DNA of 64,000 bases from DASUFZ01 sp035541475 (GTDB lineage Bacteria > Myxococcota_A > UBA9160 > SMWR01): the NCBI GenBank assembly GCA_035541475.1, contig DATKND010000047.1:12026-76025 (forward strand). Reading direction: 5' to 3'. This document shows, piece by piece, positions 8,189-17,872 of this stretch; the first letter of the stretch is position 1; each line of letters opens with the position of its first letter. The notes under the pieces were generated by a model. The model saw nothing but the letters and a program-made list of their open reading frames with translations. It was not told the DNA's origin and did no database searches. Both the position numbers and the translations under genes were made by a program.

Positions 8189-10016
8189 TCAGGGCGTCAT
8201 CACATGCGGGGAGGAACCCGGTCTACCCGCCGCGACGTTATCACTTCCTGGTGTCGATGCGCCGGAGGTCACCCGAAACACCCGCCACCTCGGCCCGGCG
8301 GCCTCGAGCTGGAAGGCCTCCGAGTGGGCGGCGAGGAGCCCCTGGAATACGTCCGATTCCTTGGGCAGCCAGTAGCTCCAGTTCTTGTCCGTGACGACGA
8401 CCCATTGCACGCCGTGTCGCCGGATGCCCTCCATGAGGATGTCCGTGTCGCTCAGCGGGGGAAGCCACACCACCTTGCGCCCGGACAGGTGATGGACGAC
8501 AGCGACTTCCCGCGCCATGAGTACGGCGCGTTCGTCCGCGTGCTCGCGCAACCATGTGGCGGCCTGGATCTCCGAGTAGTTGGGAGATTTCGTCACCTCG
8601 AAGGCGAGGTTCCAGCGCGCGACTGCCAACTCCTCGATGACCCCCACGAGCACCAGGCCCCCGATTCCCAGCGCGAGAGAGATCCCTGCCAGACGCGGCG
8701 CGAGGGCACCCCAGTCGGGATCGAGGCGGAGCCGCTCCCCGCGCTCGCGCACCCACAGCCCGGCGGCTGCGACCGCGATCCAGAAACACGAGGAGGCGAC
8801 CGGCTGGATCGTACCCAGACGCAGCGCGCTACTGCCCGCCATCGCGGCGAGCGGCACCGACACGGCGATCAGCGCCGTGCCGAGCCGGCGACGACGGAGT
8901 CGCGCCTGTCGGCCGAGCTCCAACGTTCCGCGCCAGACGTACCAGCACGCGAGCGGCAGCAGCGGCAGGATGAAGCGGACCTCGACATCCCAGGGCCACA
9001 CCACGACCATCGCGGCCGACGCGACGAAGGCGAAGTCGTGGAGGTGACCGGCGCGCTCGAGCAAGGAAGCGACCAGACCGACTAAGAGCAGGCCCAGCGC
9101 GGCGGATATCGCGGGCGAGCCCCAGTCCGGCAGGATCCAATGGTGCGTGAGCAGCTGGTCAGCACTTGTCGTGTAGTTCAGAAGATTGTCGCCGATGCGG
9201 TGCACCCAATCCGCAGCGCCGGCGTCGCCCAGCTCCGGTCGATTTCCGTTCACGACCCTGAGCTGTGAGAGATACGACTTCGGGTAGCCGCCCAGGGGCC
9301 ATTCCGAGATCTCGTTGCCTCCGGCCCAGACCATCCAGATCCCTTGAACGACGACACCGACGAGCAGCGCCGGGGCGAGCCAGCGCAGACGTCGCCGCAG
9401 CGCGCCGCGCTCCATCAGCCAGGTCGCGCCGATCCAGGCAATTGCGCCGGCGATGATCGAGATGGCCGCCGTGCGGAGCATCACGCACGTCGCGAGGGTT
9501 GCCGCGAAGAGCAGGGATGTGGCGACGCGCTTGCGCGTAGGGCCTCCGGAGTCCGCGCCCAGGGCGAGCCAGAAGGCCAGCGACGTCACGGCGAAGCACG
9601 GCAGGTCCGAGAACCACCAGGTTCGTGGAGAAGGAGAAGATCTCGGGCGAGGCCATCGGCAGCAGACAGGCGGCGCCCGCGATGCCTCGTCCCCCGATCC
9701 GGCGGATCAGCGCGTAGCTGAGCAGGAAGCCGAGCGTGGAGAAGAGCGCCAGCGCCCGCAGGTCGTTCGCATGACCACAGCCCGTCGAGACACACAGAAG
9801 TGCAAGAAGAGAGGGCATCCCCGGCGGCATGAGCGTCCCCGGGGCTCCGTTGAAGCCATAGGGCTCGCCGTGGACGATCGACTCGGCCAGCTCGATGTAC
9901 GTGGTATCGCCACTGACGAAGTCGTCACCGCGGCGGACCATGAACCCCTGGAGCGCGCCGAGCGCGATGATCGCGCAGGCGAAGACGATGTCCGTCCGGG
10001 TGACGCGCCGGGGCAT
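8189..10016 (-). pseudogene. GT39/ArnT-like membrane glycosyltransferase, broken by one frameshift
   Basis: An integral-membrane glycosyltransferase of the dolichyl-phosphate-mannose/ArnT type, expected to move a lipid-linked sugar to a periplasmic acceptor. The 5' part (10016 down to about 9620) reads MPRRVTRTDIVF, a periplasmic loop with SGDTTYIELAESIVHG, and several membrane helices. At about 9612-9619 the frame changes: SFSTNL must continue as SDLPCFAVTSLAFWLAL in another frame, after which helices run to the stop at 8189. The whole interval is 1828 bases, one more than a multiple of three, so removal of a single G (giving NLWFSDLPCF) restores a 608-residue protein. This could be a real inactivating mutation or a sequencing/assembly error. 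Both halves keep normal codon use, so any break is recent. Confidence 0.8.
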
Positions 10017-10203
10017 GTTCCGACCGGAGCCGGGCCGGCCGACAGAGGGTGAGGGAAGCTCGATCGGCGGCAGCGAACAGGAGGCCCGCGCTCGGCGCGG
10101 CGAGCCTAACGCCCTCGGATGAGGATCGTGCGTGAACTCCTCATCATGACAGCGGGCTCATATTTCCTGCGCCGCGATCTGCGCGGCGGAGTACGCTGAC
10201 GCC

Positions 10204-11166
10204 GTGAAGTGCATGGCGCAGCGCTCCTTCGCGCGCGGCGAGCCGCTCGTCCTGACGGAGCTGCCGACGCGCGACCCGCACGCCGACGAGATTCGCGTCG
10301 CGGTGAAGGCGATCGGGGTCAACCCGGTCGACTGGAAGATGCGGACGATGGGACCGCTGCGGCTCGCGGCGCGCCTCATCGGCCCGCCTCCGCCAGTCGT
10401 GGTCGGTGTCGACTTCGCGGGCGTGGTGGACGCCGTCGGTGCGCGCGTCGCCGATCTCGCCGTCGGCGACCGCGTGGTCGGCGGCACGGACTTCTCGCGC
10501 GGACAGCGCGGCTCCTACGCCGACACAGTGTACGTCCGACCGGATCAGGTGTGCCCGATCCCGCCGGAGGTCGACCTCGAGACGGCGGGCGCGCTGCCCG
10601 TCGCCGGCGTGACGGCCTGGATGTCGCTCCGCGAGATCGGGCGGCTCGACCCCGGCGAGCGCGCGCTCGTCCTCGGCGCGTCGGGCGGCGTCGGGCAGTT
10701 CGCGGTGCAGATCGCGAAGCGGGTGCTCGGCGGCTTCGTAGTCGGCGTCTGCTCCGGGAAGAACGCAGCGCTCGTTGCGTCGCTCGGCGCCGACGCCGTG
10801 CTCGACTACGAGCACGGTGACATCCTGGCGCAGGCCCGCGCCTGCGGCCCATACCAGGTCGTGATCGACTGCGTCGGCAGCTACTCGGGGGCGGGCTGCC
10901 GCGCGCTGCTCGCGCGCGGAGGTCGACACGTGATCGTGAGCGGCGATTCTGCCGCCGCCATCGCGCAGCTCTTCGTGCCGCCCTTCTCCTCGAAGGCCGT
11001 CCTCGCGCGCGCGAACCGCGAGCGCCTCGGCCACGTCGTCCGCGCGGTCGCGGAGGGGAAGGTGAAGGTGAACATCGCGCAGCGCTTCGCGCTCGCGGAC
11101 GCCGAGAAGGCGCACGCGCTGAGCCGCACCGGCCGCGTGGCGGGCAAGCTCGTGCTGCTGCCCTAG
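10204..11166 (+). CDS. NAD(P)-dependent zinc-free alcohol dehydrogenase / quinone oxidoreductase-like
   Basis: Medium-chain dehydrogenase/reductase of the quinone oxidoreductase type, 320 residues, cytoplasmic. The N-terminal GroES-like fold shows VKAIGVNPVDWKMR and VVGVDFAGVV. The nucleotide-binding part begins with ALVLGASGGVGQFAVQIAK at about 154-172, with the GxGGVG-type loop. The structural-zinc cysteines of true alcohol dehydrogenases are absent. It ends with RFALADAEKAHALSRTGRVAGKLVLLP, the usual tail. GTG at 10204 is chosen because it gives the standard MKCMAQRSF opening; an ATG nine bases on is possible. It stands alone, divergent from the broken glycosyltransferase and convergent with the XRE gene. 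The electron acceptor is unknown. Confidence 0.9.
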   Translation: MKCMAQRSFARGEPLVLTELPTRDPHADEIRVAVKAIGVNPVDWKMRTMGPLRLAARLIGPPPPVVVGVDFAGVVDAVGARVADLAVGDRVVGGTDFSRGQRGSYADTVYVRPDQVCPIPPEVDLETAGALPVAGVTAWMSLREIGRLDPGERALVLGASGGVGQFAVQIAKRVLGGFVVGVCSGKNAALVASLGADAVLDYEHGDILAQARACGPYQVVIDCVGSYSGAGCRALLARGGRHVIVSGDSAAAIAQLFVPPFSSKAVLARANRERLGHVVRAVAEGKVKVNIAQRFALADAEKAHALSRTGRVAGKLVLLP

Positions 11167-11200
11167 GCGCTTCCCCCGTCGGCCCTCCTCGGAAGCAGAC

Positions 11201-11605
11201 TCATCGCGCCGGCTTGCGGGACCGGATGAATGCCAGGTACCGGAGGAGTTCCGCCTCTTCCTCCGCGCTCAGATCGTCGAGCGCGAAGGCGCTCAGCCTT
11301 CGGTGTTTGCGCGCCTCATCCCCGTCGGACGGCGCGAGGTACCCGGCCTTCTCCATCAGCGACTCGTACGGCACTGCGTAGACCACTGCGAGGCGCTGCA
11401 GCACGTTGGGAGACGGCTGCTGGACCCTCCCCTTCTCGAGCTGGCTCAGATAGGCGTTCGAGACCGCGTTGCCCGTAGCCTCTTCGACCTGACGCAGGGT
11501 GAATCCCCTGGCTGTGCGCAGGTCGGCGAGCAGCCCGCCGAGCTGACTCCGCGGCCCATCGAACCGCTTGCGCCGTTGCGGGGGACGTCGGGTGCCGTTG
11601 CTCAT
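11201..11605 (-). CDS. XRE-family helix-turn-helix regulator
   Basis: A 134-residue DNA-binding repressor-like protein. The HTH_3 fold covers roughly residues 22-80: LGGLLADLRTARGFTLRQVEEATG, NAYLSQLEKGRVQQPSPNVLQRLAVVYAVPYESLMEKAGYL. A short C-terminal helix (LSAEEEAELLRYLAFIRSRK) is likely for dimerisation or sensing. It is divergent from the GIY-YIG-like gene, sharing a 109-base spacer with back-to-back promoters and an inverted repeat, which suggests it represses both itself and its neighbour. Its own promoter places the transcription start almost on the ATG, so the mRNA may be leaderless. Confidence 0.92.
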   Translation of the reverse strand: MSNGTRRPPQRRKRFDGPRSQLGGLLADLRTARGFTLRQVEEATGNAVSNAYLSQLEKGRVQQPSPNVLQRLAVVYAVPYESLMEKAGYLAPSDGDEARKHRRLSAFALDDLSAEEEAELLRYLAFIRSRKPAR

Positions 11606-11611
11606 GCGTCC

Positions 11612-11640
11612 AGTATGCCCGCATCTGCTTTCTTAATCAA
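11612..11640 (-). promoter_or_regulatory. Promoter of the XRE gene
   Basis: On the minus strand TTGATT (11640-11635) and CATACT (11617-11612) are 17 bases apart, a good sigma-70 layout. The -10 ends six bases before the ATG, so the transcript would be leaderless or nearly so. No Shine-Dalgarno sequence fits in the gap. Confidence 0.55.
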
Positions 11641-11661
11641 GCAAGCTGCATGTCTGCTTGA
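11637..11661. promoter_or_regulatory. Inverted repeat, likely XRE operator
   Basis: TCAAGCA at 11637-11643 and TGCTTGA at 11655-11661 form a perfect 7-bp inverted repeat with an 11-base spacer. It covers the -35 elements of both divergent promoters, so a dimer bound here would block both genes. The site is AT-richer than its surroundings. Confidence 0.55.
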
Positions 11662-11685
11662 CGTACTTATAATGCTTGGTATAGT
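11658..11685 (+). promoter_or_regulatory. Promoter of the GIY-YIG-like gene
   Basis: TTGACG (11658-11663) and TATAGT (11680-11685) are separated by 16 bases. A strong AGGAGG ribosome binding site follows at about 11704, five to eight bases before the ATG at 11715. It is one of the most consensus-like promoters in the window and may also drive groES-groEL downstream. Confidence 0.6.
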
Positions 11686-11714
11686 TAGCAACGAACCAGA
11701 CCCAGGAGGGCACC

Positions 11715-12344
11715 ATGGAACACGGCGAATCCAGACTCTTCGAGGACCGACCTGCGCGGATCGCGCACGAGGCGCGGCTCCAGGCGAGCTGCTTCTGGTG
11801 CGAGCAATCGCACGACTCGAAGCATCCGCTCTCGGTGTGCCCCGCCTGCGTCGGCACAGCCCGCGCGGGCCGCTTCCCGATGGGATCGCTTGCGATGCAA
11901 GGATCCTATCCGCTCACCGCCGAAATGATCGACGCGACGCTCACTCGCAAGTCGCCCGGAAACTACGCACTCGGCTACCTCGACGGCGACACCTTCCTGG
12001 TGTTCTACGTCGGTCGCTCCGACTCCGACGTGAGGCACCGCCTGCACGCGTGGGTTGGCGCACCGAGCGGTTACGACCGTCATGCGCCTTCGACCCGGGC
12101 GGCATGGGAGGTTGCGCGACGCGGGCCGCTCTCGCTGGAGGTGGCGACGCAAAGTCGCGTCGGGGCCGCGATGGATAGCGGCTACACGCGCTTCGCCTAC
12201 AGCTACGCGCCCTCCGCCGAGGCGGCCTTCGCCAAGGAGTGGCGCAACTACGACGACTTCGGAGGAAGCGACGGACTCGACAACGCCCTGCCCCCGTCCC
12301 GACGCCAGAGAGCTCCCGAGGAGCCGCTCGAGCAGCGGGCCTGA
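11715..12344 (+). CDS. GIY-YIG-like protein with N-terminal Cys-rich motif
   Basis: A 209-residue protein I cannot assign to a named family. Near the start are paired cysteines (SCFWCEQSH near 30 and CPACVG near 47), a possible zinc site. From about residue 83 runs GNYALGYLDGDTFLVFYVGRS followed by DVRHRLHAW. That matches the layout of GIY-YIG nuclease folds: a G-x-Y strand, a Y-V-G-R-S strand, then a helix with an arginine. A later RFAYSYAPSAEAAFAKEWRNYDDF could supply the catalytic glutamate (AKE), as in that fold. The RBS is strong and its promoter is controlled with the divergent XRE gene. DNA cleavage is plausible, but a non-catalytic use of the fold cannot be excluded. Confidence 0.72.
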   Translation: MEHGESRLFEDRPARIAHEARLQASCFWCEQSHDSKHPLSVCPACVGTARAGRFPMGSLAMQGSYPLTAEMIDATLTRKSPGNYALGYLDGDTFLVFYVGRSDSDVRHRLHAWVGAPSGYDRHAPSTRAAWEVARRGPLSLEVATQSRVGAAMDSGYTRFAYSYAPSAEAAFAKEWRNYDDFGGSDGLDNALPPSRRQRAPEEPLEQRA

Positions 12345-12397
12345 GAGCGACTCGAATCGGCCCCGTCTGGACGGAGGCCACGGAAAGGACCCAAGCA

Positions 12398-12685
12398 ATG
12401 AAGTTGAGACCGCTGCACGACCGAATCCTCGTCGAGCGCGTCGAGGAAGAAGCGAAGACCAAAGGGGGGCTCATCATCCCCGACACCGCCAGGGAGAAGC
12501 CCATGGAGGGCAAGGTGATCGCCGTCGGCGAAGGCAAGATCCAGGAGAACGGCAAGCTCCGGCCCCTCGACGTGCACAAGGGCGACCGGGTGCTCTTCGG
12601 CAAGTATTCCGGCACCGAGATCCAGCACCTCGGCGACGAACATCTGATCATCCGCGAGGACGACGTCCTCGCGGTGCTCGAGTAG
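12398..12685 (+). CDS. groES: Co-chaperonin GroES
   Basis: The 95-residue lid of the GroEL chamber. It begins MKLRPLHDRILVERV, contains the mobile loop KTKGGLIIPDTAREKP that docks on GroEL, and ends HLIIREDDVLAVLE. The ATG at 12398 fits the standard N-terminus, with GGAAAGGA ten bases upstream; the longer open frame upstream is not coding. It is 54 bases after the GIY-YIG-like gene and 10 bases before groEL. No CIRCE (HrcA) repeat is seen in the upstream gap, so heat control by HrcA is not indicated here. Confidence 0.97.
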   Translation: MKLRPLHDRILVERVEEEAKTKGGLIIPDTAREKPMEGKVIAVGEGKIQENGKLRPLDVHKGDRVLFGKYSGTEIQHLGDEHLIIREDDVLAVLE

Positions 12686-12695
12686 GGGACGAATC

Positions 12696-14333
<1,638 letters not shown>

Positions 14334-14335
14334 AG

Positions 14336-15781
14336 GTGACCCTACGCACGTCGCTGTCCGGCATGGACGCCGCCTTCCTCTCGCTCGAAACGCCCAACAC
14401 CCCCATGAACGTGATGGGGACGTTCTTGCTCGATCCCACTTGCGCTGGAGAAGGCTATTCGTGCGAGCGGGTGGTGCAGCAGATCGAGGAGCGGTTGATC
14501 CGTCTGGCGCCATTCCGCCAGCGGCTGGTCTCCGTTCCATTCGGCCTCGACCATCCCGTCTGGATCGAGGATCCCGACCTCCGCGTTCGCGACCACATCC
14601 ACCGGGTGCGAGCGCCCGCTCCCGGGTCGGACCGGGCGCTCGCCACTCTGGTGGCGCGAATCGCCGCGCGGCCGCTGGACCGGACCCGGCCCCTGTGGGA
14701 GCTCTGGGTGGTGGAAGGCCTCGGCGAGGAGCGAGTCGCTCTCGTCTTCAAGCTCCACCACGCCATGGCGGACGGAGTCTCGGCGGCAAAGCTCCTGCTC
14801 CAGCTCTTCGATCCCTCGCCGCTGGCGTTGGCCGAAGCTCGAGCGCCCGAACGCGCGCAGCCGAAGCCGGCTCCGACGCGCGGCGCGTTGCTGGCCTACA
14901 CGCTCTCGCGACTGCCCGGGCGGTCCGCGCGCTTCGCGCGACTGCTGCGCGACAGCGCGGAATCGATCGTCGCGGGAATGACTCGCTCGATGGGCGGGGA
15001 GTCTTCGGACGGAGCGCGCATGCCGATGCCCTTCAGCGCGCCGCGCATGCCGTGGAACGCGGCCACATCGGCGCGGCGCTGTGCTGCGTATGGAAACGCC
15101 CGGCTCGCGGACATCAAGGTCGTCGGTGCGGCCTTCGGCGCGACCGTCAACCACGTCGTGCTCGCCGCCTGCACGCAGACGCTGCGGAACTACCTGGAGA
15201 GCCACGGGGGGGCACCGAGTGTTCCCCTGGTCGCGGCGGTACCGATCTCGCTGCGCAGTCCGTACGACCTCGAGACGCACGGCAATCGCATCTCGGCGTT
15301 CCTCGTGCATCTCCCCGTGCACCTCGCCGATCCGGTGGAGCAGCTCTTCGCCGTGCGTGACGCCGCGGTGTCGGCGCAGCAACTCCATGGCCGGCTCGGC
15401 GTCGGAGCGCTGGGAGAGTGGGCCGAGTTCGCCTCCGCGAGCCTCCTCGGAGGCGCCGCGCGCTTCTACTCGAAGCTCGCGCTCGCCGGCCGGCACCGAC
15501 CCCTCCACAACCTCGTGATCTCGAACGTGCGCGGTCCGGGGACTCCGCTCTACGTCGGCGGCGCGAAGCTCTGCGCCGCCTATCCGCTCGGTCCGCTCAT
15601 GGATGGAGCGGGGATGAACATCACGGTCGCGAGCTATCTCGAATCGGTGGCCTTCGGAATCCTCGCGTGCCCGCGTTCGGTGCCCCACGTGGCGGACATC
15701 GCGATCGGCTTCGGCGCCGCCGTGGCCGACCTCCGGAAGCTCGCCCTCGAAGCGGGGGATTCCCCGTCGGTGCACGCATGA
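14336..15781 (+). CDS. Wax ester synthase / diacylglycerol O-acyltransferase (WS/DGAT)
   Basis: Bifunctional acyltransferase that would join acyl-CoA to fatty alcohols or diacylglycerol, making storage wax or triacylglycerol. The 481 residues open with the usual LSGMDAAFLSLETPNTPMNV. The active-site HHAMADG (HHxxxDG) is at about residues 141-147 in VFKLHHAMADGVSAAKLL. The second half has VPLVAAVPISLRS, HGNRISAFLVHLP and VISNVRGPGTPLYVGGAK, the typical ND-motif region. GTG at 14336 is two bases after the groEL stop, so it is probably read on the chaperonin transcript. With the phasin-like protein at 20.5 kb it suggests neutral-lipid or polyester inclusions. Confidence 0.93.
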   Translation: MTLRTSLSGMDAAFLSLETPNTPMNVMGTFLLDPTCAGEGYSCERVVQQIEERLIRLAPFRQRLVSVPFGLDHPVWIEDPDLRVRDHIHRVRAPAPGSDRALATLVARIAARPLDRTRPLWELWVVEGLGEERVALVFKLHHAMADGVSAAKLLLQLFDPSPLALAEARAPERAQPKPAPTRGALLAYTLSRLPGRSARFARLLRDSAESIVAGMTRSMGGESSDGARMPMPFSAPRMPWNAATSARRCAAYGNARLADIKVVGAAFGATVNHVVLAACTQTLRNYLESHGGAPSVPLVAAVPISLRSPYDLETHGNRISAFLVHLPVHLADPVEQLFAVRDAAVSAQQLHGRLGVGALGEWAEFASASLLGGAARFYSKLALAGRHRPLHNLVISNVRGPGTPLYVGGAKLCAAYPLGPLMDGAGMNITVASYLESVAFGILACPRSVPHVADIAIGFGAAVADLRKLALEAGDSPSVHA

Positions 15782-16002
15782 AACGAATCCACATCCACTC
15801 GCGCGTTCGCGTCGCCGACGGAGCGGTTCTCGCTGCGGCGCTGCGTGGGCCGGCAGATCGACGGCCAGAGCCGGGCCAGATGCTCTGGGCCGGGCGCCTG
15901 GCATGCGTCACGGGCTATCGCCGCAGCCCCGAGGACCGCCCATCCTTTGTGCTGGAGGGTGCGCCGGGGCTCTGGGCCGAGGAGTGGCTCGATCCGGTCT
16001 GA
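15778..16002 (+). CDS. Small protein coupled to the wax ester synthase
   Basis: A 74-residue protein starting MKRIHIHSRVRVADG and ending LWAEEWLDPV. Its ATG overlaps the wax ester synthase stop (ATGA), a strong sign of coupled translation. It looks like a compact beta-barrel (WAGRLACVTGYRRSPEDRPSFVLEG), with no membrane segment or signal. I recognise no family. A small regulatory or lipid-body role is inferred only from its position. Confidence 0.6.
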   Translation: MKRIHIHSRVRVADGAVLAAALRGPADRRPEPGQMLWAGRLACVTGYRRSPEDRPSFVLEGAPGLWAEEWLDPV

Positions 16003-16097
16003 CACGTGCTCGTGGCTCTCGAATCCGCATCTTCCGCCTGCGATCTCCCTGGATCCGAGGCTGCCAGTCGCCTCGTGTTCCGGGATAGGCTGCTCGC

Positions 16098-16439
16098 ATG
16101 CCCGACGACAGCTCGAGCGAGGAGCGACGCCTGCGGAGTCTCTGGTCGCAGATTCAAACGGCCTGGCTCCAGATCCCGCTCCCCAAGAGTTCCTGGCGCT
16201 CGGTTCCCACCTGGCAGGTCTTCTCGAAGCGCTTCGAACGCTGCCTCCGCCGCGTTTCCTTCTACGTGAACCGGCGCGTTGGGGACCCCAAGGTACGCGG
16301 GCGCATCGTGACGCGAGTCCTGATCGAGAATCCGGACCTCTTCGTCGTGCACTGCGACGAGCTGGAAGAGCTGAGACGCCTGGAAGCGTCGGCGGATCGG
16401 CTGCTCGCTCTGGAGGCGGCGACCCGCGCGGGCGCATGA
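16098..16439 (+). CDS. Small sigma-region-2-like protein, copy A
   Basis: A 113-residue protein. Its core, FSKRFERCLRRVSFYVNRR followed by VGDPKVRGRIVTRVL, resembles the first helices of an ECF sigma factor region 2. The promoter-melting and region 4 parts that should follow are absent; instead it ends with CDELEELRRLEASADRLLALEA, a charged helix with one cysteine. The gene at 16501-16782 on the other strand encodes a clear paralogue, with about half the residues identical over 65 positions. ATG at 16098 is chosen because translation before it is not conserved with the partner. It may be a decoy or binding partner of sigma or of RNA polymerase; this is inference. Confidence 0.6.
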   Translation: MPDDSSSEERRLRSLWSQIQTAWLQIPLPKSSWRSVPTWQVFSKRFERCLRRVSFYVNRRVGDPKVRGRIVTRVLIENPDLFVVHCDELEELRRLEASADRLLALEAATRAGA

Positions 16440-16500
16440 ACGCGCCGACGATCGCGACGCGCGATGGCAAGTCCCGAAGTCGCGCTCGTCGTCAGACGCT

Positions 16501-16782
16501 TCATACCGCAGTCACCTTGTGCGGCGCGCGGCGGATCTTCGGACGGACTTCTTCCAACGCGATCAGTCGGTCCGCAGACCTCCTGAGGCGACGGATCTCC
16601 TGGGCTTCGTCACATCGGCCGATCAGGAGCTCCAGATTCGCCACGAGGACCGCGCTCACGATCCGCTCCAGGCTCTCCCGATCATCGGTGCGTCGGGCTA
16701 CATAGGCGTGGACGCGGGCGAAGCAGCGCTCGAAGGCATTCGAGAATGCCGCAGGGTCGACCTCTTCGAACGCTAGTGCCAC
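16501..16782 (-). CDS. Small sigma-region-2-like protein, copy B (start uncertain)
   Basis: Paralogue of the gene at 16098-16439, facing it across a 61-base gap. The shared core reads FSNAFERCFARVHAYVARR, then RIVSAVLVANLELL, CDEAQEIRRLRRSADRLIALEE. The tail differs (VRPKIRRAPHKVTAV). Identity with copy A is confined to this core, so I place the start at the GTG at 16782, giving 93 residues. The frame stays open to 17019 and could start earlier, but that upstream part looks non-coding. The core resembles sigma factor region 2 without region 4. Divergence between the copies is well beyond a recent duplication. Confidence 0.55.
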   Translation of the reverse strand: MALAFEEVDPAAFSNAFERCFARVHAYVARRTDDRESLERIVSAVLVANLELLIGRCDEAQEIRRLRRSADRLIALEEVRPKIRRAPHKVTAV

Positions 16783-17015
16783 GTCGCGCCGATGGCGCGA
16801 CGCGCGACCAGGAGATCGACACCGAAGCACAGCGGCGCCGACGGTGCGCTCAACAGGCAGACCGGAGCACCAACTACCCACAGCTCGTTCCGCAGCAACA
16901 CAATTCCTCCACCGGTGAATGCGCGAGCCTAGTCGCACGGGAGTCCCCTTCGACATCCATGGATCCCTGGATATGTCGGGCGGGAAACTCGGAGATTCCG
17001 CGGCTGCTCGACGGC

Positions 17016-17234
17016 TCACAGCGCCGGCGCGCGACCTTCCGCGCGGAGATCGCGCTGTTCGGACGGCGCCAGAGGCAGCGAGAAGAGGAACGTCGCCCCC
17101 TTCCCCAACGAACTCTGCGCCCAGACCCGGCCGCCATGCCGACGCACCAGGCGATCCACGATCGAGAGTCCGACGCCATGGCCCTCGAAGTCTCCCGGGT
17201 GCAGGCGTCCGAACACGTCATGCCCGTCGCTGGA
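17016..17234 (-). pseudogene. Histidine kinase remnant (ATPase domain C-terminus)
   Basis: The minus strand encodes DGHDVFGRLHPGDFEGHG, then VGLSIVDRLVRRHGGRVWAQ, SSLGKGATFLFSLPLA, then a stop. This is the G2-box end of a HATPase_c domain, of the kind found in phytochrome-like or PAS-containing kinases (F-x-RLHP-x-FEGTGVGL). An in-frame stop at 17235-17237 cuts it off on the 5' side and no N, D or F box precedes it. Only the last 70 or so residues of a sensor kinase remain, so it cannot bind ATP properly. Confidence 0.75.
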
Positions 17235-17275
17235 TCACGGTCTCGATCCGACTCGTGCGGTTTCAGAGCCAGCCG

Positions 17276-17305
17276 CGCTGCCGCGAGAAGCGCTGCCGCG
17301 AGAAC
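17276..17305. repeat. Two-copy 15-bp tandem repeat
   Basis: CGCTGCCGCGAGAA followed by one variable base occurs twice in a row. It lies between the kinase and IstB remnants in a stretch without an intact gene (17235-17469). It may be a replication-slippage product and no function is apparent. Confidence 0.6.
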
Positions 17306-17469
17306 CTCGGCAATCCACGTGCCGATACCCATACTCTCTTGTGTGTCAAATCGCGATGCCTCGCGACCGCCGATCGATGCAGCTTCCAGCACGATGCGCG
17401 GGCAGGTTGTTCGAAGCATCCCGCCGGCGCTCGAGGCGCCCATGTGACCAACGCTCTTCGAAGTGACAG

Positions 17470-17600
17470 CTAGCGCAGCCGGTAGCTCATCCCGCTGAGG
17501 TCGAGCACGTGGCTCCGGTGGAGCAGGCGGTCGAGGATGACCGTGGCCAGCCCCTCGTAGCCGGCCAGCACGGCGGGACGACCGAGAAGCCGTTCGCGAT
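17470..17600 (-). pseudogene. IS21-type IstB remnant (C-terminus)
   Basis: The minus strand ends in YEGLATVILDRLLHRSHVL then DLSGMSYRLR and a stop at 17470-17472. This closely follows the C-terminal consensus of IstB, the AAA+ helper ATPase of IS21 transposition (A-x-LDRLLHHSxV-x-G-x-SYRLR). The Walker motifs and the partner transposase IstA are missing and no terminal repeats are visible. It marks a former insertion-sequence visit in this decayed zone. Confidence 0.65.
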
Positions 17601-17872
17601 GGCCCGCACCGCCAGCCCTCACCGAGCGAGCGCCCTTCGTCGCGGCGGGCTGCCTGGCCGACGAGCCGACGAAGCGATGTCACCGGTCCGATTGGCGAAG
17701 CCCTCGAGCAACCCACGTTAGTTGGCAGCGCGAGAGCTCCGGTCCCCCCGGATCCCCGGAGAAGCGCGAACGAGAAGCGTGGATTCGAGGGTCGTCCGAG
17801 CAACGCCACGGACGCGGCAGAGAGCTGTCTGCCGCGAGCTGTGGGGCGCGAGCGATCCCGCGGGAGCCCCGT
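17601..17872. other. Stretch without a recognisable gene
   Basis: Downstream (in the minus sense) of the hydrolase stop at 17873 and before the IstB remnant, I see no coding signal, RNA gene or strong hairpin. All six-frame translations here are arginine-rich shadows. Confidence 0.5.

Noticed and set aside
12345..12397. CIRCE element before groES
   Set aside because: The gap contains no TTAGCACTC-type inverted repeat; only a ribosome binding site is visible.
16501..17019. The 172-residue version of sigma-like copy B
   Set aside because: Identity to copy A is limited to the last 90 or so residues; the upstream part is Arg/Ser/Trp-rich and looks non-coding.
17245..17332. A minus-strand mini-gene starting MGIGTWIAEVLAAALLAAARL with a hydrophobic helix and AGAGAG upstream
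   Set aside because: The helix is produced mainly by the 15-bp tandem repeat, the frame continues into low-quality sequence, and it lies between gene remnants.
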